From Bacillota bacterium (GTDB lineage: Bacteria > Bacillota > Sulfobacillia > RBS10-35), in contig JASBVX010000095.1 of NCBI GenBank assembly GCA_029960865.1, forward strand, positions 1 through 5,967: DNA of 5,967 bases. Direction: 5' to 3'. Shown one piece after another: positions 4,119-5,967 of this stretch (position 1 is the first letter of the stretch; each line of letters starts with the position of its first letter). A program made the translations under genes and the position numbers. Below the pieces are notes generated by a model. It was not told the DNA's origin. It saw only the letters and a list, made by a program, of their open reading frames with translations, and ran no database searches.

Positions 4119-5967
4119 GGCACCAGGCGCTGTTTCTTTTGTTCCTCCTGGCTGCGCAGCTCTTCTCCTTTCCCGCAGAGGCCGCGTCCCCGGAGAAGGC
4201 TCCCCTTTTGCTGGTGGCTTCCGTGACGGCGGGGGTGGACATGTGGGAAAAGGGGCGGGGAGGACTTTGGCAAACCCTTCAGCGGGACGGCTATGAGGCG
4301 GGGAAAAACCTCTTCCGGTGGTGGCCGGAGCCCAGGGATGCGTCCTTACGGGTCCTGGCCCTTGATCTGGCCGCCGAGGTGGAGGCGATTCGCCGCCAGA
4401 CGGGCAAGCCGGTGGATATCCTCGCCTATTCCACCGGAGGCCTGGCGCTGCGGTGGTTTCTGGAACATGAGGCAAAGCCAGGCATGATAGGCCGGGTGAT
4501 CTTTTTGGCGGTGCCTCAGGAAGGAAGCTTTGGGGCGGAAAAGCTCTGGGTGGCCGCCTGGGGCCGGAAGCTTGCCGGAGACGTGGCGGCCCAACTGCCC
4601 CGGGCCATGGCCCGGGCTTCCCTCCTCCTTTCCGAAACCCCGGAGGCACGCCGGGAAAGGCTTTTGCGGGAAGCCCGGGAGGGCTGGCAGGAAGGGGAGG
4701 AGGGCCTGATGCGCCGGGCGATCCTGCACCTCTGGCTGGACGACATGGCCCTTTTTCTGGCACGGGAAAAGCTGGGCCCCCAAAAAGGGGAGGCCGCCAC
4801 CTACCGGCAATACCTCATGCAGGATCCTGCCCTCCTGGAGCCCCTCTGGTCCCTTCCCGCCTCCCCTGAAGAAGACCTTGCGCCCGGCTACATCATCAGC
4901 TTGGCCCTGCAGGCGGTGGAACCGGCGACGGCCATCGCCCAGGGGCTGGCCGAGAGCAAACCTCCGGCCCCCGATGCCATGACCCTCCTCACCGGAGCTG
5001 CCGACGGGCTGGCCAAAGGGAGACTTGGGGCCGTCCTCTGGTCCAGCCTGAAGGCCTGGCTGGGACAGTGGGCCCAGGAGGCCCTCAAGAAGCTGGGGAG
5101 GCCCGCCCTGGGGGTGGGGGCCCGCTGGGGGGCGGCGGAGGCGGCCCGGCGGTGGTGGTCTCTGACGGCGGAAAGTCCCATCTTGAAGGAAGTCCTGCCG
5201 CAACGGGCCCCCCATCCCCTGGCGGAGGGAAAAAGCCTGGAGGGAAACCTCTTTCTCAAGAGATGGAACGACACCGGTCTTCCCTTTCCGGAGGGGGTCT
5301 ATGCCGTGACGCTGGCGGGGGAAACGTGGGACATCATTCCCGGCACACCCCCGGGGGCCCATGACGGCCTCGTTTCCGTGGCGGCCACCCGTTTGCCCCA
5401 GGGGAAGGAACGGGCGTTCCACCGGCTGGAAGGTGCCCTTTCCGCCACCCATTTCTATCTCCCATGGGCTCCGCAGGTGCGGTGGCTCCTGAGGGATCTG
5501 ATGAGCACCCCAGGCTATGGGGAGGTATCGCTCCCTGCGGAAAGGACCGCCGGCACTCCGCCGCCTGCCCATCCTCCCGTGGCTTTCCCCAGCCCCACGG
5601 TGGAGGAGGCGGAGGAATCCGAGGAAGAGGACGGCCTGCCCCTCATCCGGGTGGTGCTCCGCACCAAAGAAACGACCCGCTGGAAGGAAGAAGGGCCCGC
5701 CCATCGGGTCTGGTTCTGGGATTTCGGCGATGGATCCCGGGAAGAGGCAGTGGGACCGGCCTACGCTTCCATGGAGGCGGTCCATCGCTACAAGGCGCCG
5801 GGCCATTACGTGGTGCAGGCGGAGGCCTGGGATACGGAAGACAAGCTGATCCGCCGGGTGGTCTTCCCGGTGGATGTCCAGGAGGCGGGGGAGGAACACC
5901 GGTTTCCGGTGGTGTCGGCCCTCCGACCCCAGGTGAACCTGCAGCTCTCCGGCCCCGACGTGTGGGT
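4115..5967 (+). CDS. Secreted lipase-like alpha/beta hydrolase with PKD domain, partial at 3' end
   Basis: The frame is open from ATG 4115 to the window end: 617 full codons with no stop. Residues 1-24 are a signal peptide with a likely cleavage site after AEA or EAA. Residues about 30-465 look like a lipase or acyltransferase-like alpha/beta hydrolase. LLLVASVTAGVDMW is the oxyanion-loop region. ILAYSTGGLALRWFL holds the nucleophile elbow with Ser106, Ala104 replacing the first Gly as in Bacillus lipases. AHDGLVSVAA (Asp417) and ATHFYLPWAPQVRWLL (His446) would complete the triad. A long helical insert (about 150-350) separates elbow and Asp. A Pro-rich, then Glu-rich linker (about 480-506) leads to a PKD domain: WDFGDGS at 535-541 and HRYKAPGHYVV at 557-567. 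A further region (QVNLQLSGPDVW) begins at the edge. GAGGGGG (4101-4107) lies 7 nt before the start. Substrate and total length cannot be told. Confidence 0.88.
   Translation, partial: MRHQALFLLFLLAAQLFSFPAEAASPEKAPLLLVASVTAGVDMWEKGRGGLWQTLQRDGYEAGKNLFRWWPEPRDASLRVLALDLAAEVEAIRRQTGKPVDILAYSTGGLALRWFLEHEAKPGMIGRVIFLAVPQEGSFGAEKLWVAAWGRKLAGDVAAQLPRAMARASLLLSETPEARRERLLREAREGWQEGEEGLMRRAILHLWLDDMALFLAREKLGPQKGEAATYRQYLMQDPALLEPLWSLPASPEEDLAPGYIISLALQAVEPATAIAQGLAESKPPAPDAMTLLTGAADGLAKGRLGAVLWSSLKAWLGQWAQEALKKLGRPALGVGARWGAAEAARRWWSLTAESPILKEVLPQRAPHPLAEGKSLEGNLFLKRWNDTGLPFPEGVYAVTLAGETWDIIPGTPPGAHDGLVSVAATRLPQGKERAFHRLEGALSATHFYLPWAPQVRWLLRDLMSTPGYGEVSLPAERTAGTPPPAHPPVAFPSPTVEEAEESEEEDGLPLIRVVLRTKETTRWKEEGPAHRVWFWDFGDGSREEAVGPAYASMEAVHRYKAPGHYVVQAEAWDTEDKLIRRVVFPVDVQEAGEEHRFPVVSALRPQVNLQLSGPDVW

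Noticed and set aside
3483..4763. Upstream extension of the DUF421 frame to 672 codons
   Set aside because: The added part is Pro/Arg-rich antisense of the lipoprotein and lipase genes. The DUF421 fold and a strong ribosome binding site place the start at 3482.
4346..5899. A 517-codon open frame on the minus strand
   Set aside because: It is antisense to the lipase-PKD gene, has Gly/Pro/Arg-rich low-complexity composition and no domain signal. The plus-strand frame has a signal peptide, catalytic motifs and a PKD domain.

Overview
The window is visibly G+C rich and reads as chromosome of a spore-forming member of the Bacillota (Firmicutes). The main evidence is a clear SpoVT (forespore AbrB-type regulator), an IreB-family protein, a DUF421 (YetF-like) membrane protein, strong purine-rich Shine-Dalgarno sequences and Gram-positive-style lipoprotein signals. 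High G+C, GC-rich hairpins and Arg/Glu/Trp-rich proteins would suit a thermophile, but that is inference.

Layout, left to right. Positions 1-76 look like an intergenic region, perhaps divergent. Plus strand: a short lipoprotein with a coiled coil and an SH3b domain (77-508); a 22-codon ORF with a very good ribosome binding site lying across an intrinsic terminator (548-616); a good sigma-A-type promoter and a foldable 5' leader; then speD, S-adenosylmethionine decarboxylase (810-1220), closed by a strong terminator. Next come an ireB-like gene (1330-1593) and spoVT (1652-2203). Between these two sits a sigma-G-like -10 element in the right place for spoVT.

Minus strand: a two-gene unit, transcribed right to left. 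A DUF421 membrane protein (2745-3482) is followed with no gap (TAGATG) by a small protein (2178-2744). The small protein resembles a tyrosine-recombinase catalytic domain that has lost most of its active site. Its 3' end overlaps the 3' end of spoVT by 26 bp.

Plus strand again, divergent from DUF421: an unrecognised lipoprotein (3597-4118) overlaps by ATGA a large secreted lipase-like alpha/beta hydrolase (4115 to beyond the window end). The hydrolase carries a C-terminal PKD domain. These two probably form an export or cell-surface operon.

How the parts relate: speD is a housekeeping polyamine gene with its own promoter and terminator. spoVT, and more tentatively DUF421, point to spore biology. 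The lipoprotein/lipase-PKD pair points to the cell surface. No CRISPR array, rRNA, tRNA, insertion sequence or classical phage module is visible. The points most worth a second look are the speD leader with mutually exclusive pairings around its start site, the dead-recombinase-like partner of DUF421, the terminator-spanning small ORF, and the lipase-PKD protein with its lipoprotein partner.
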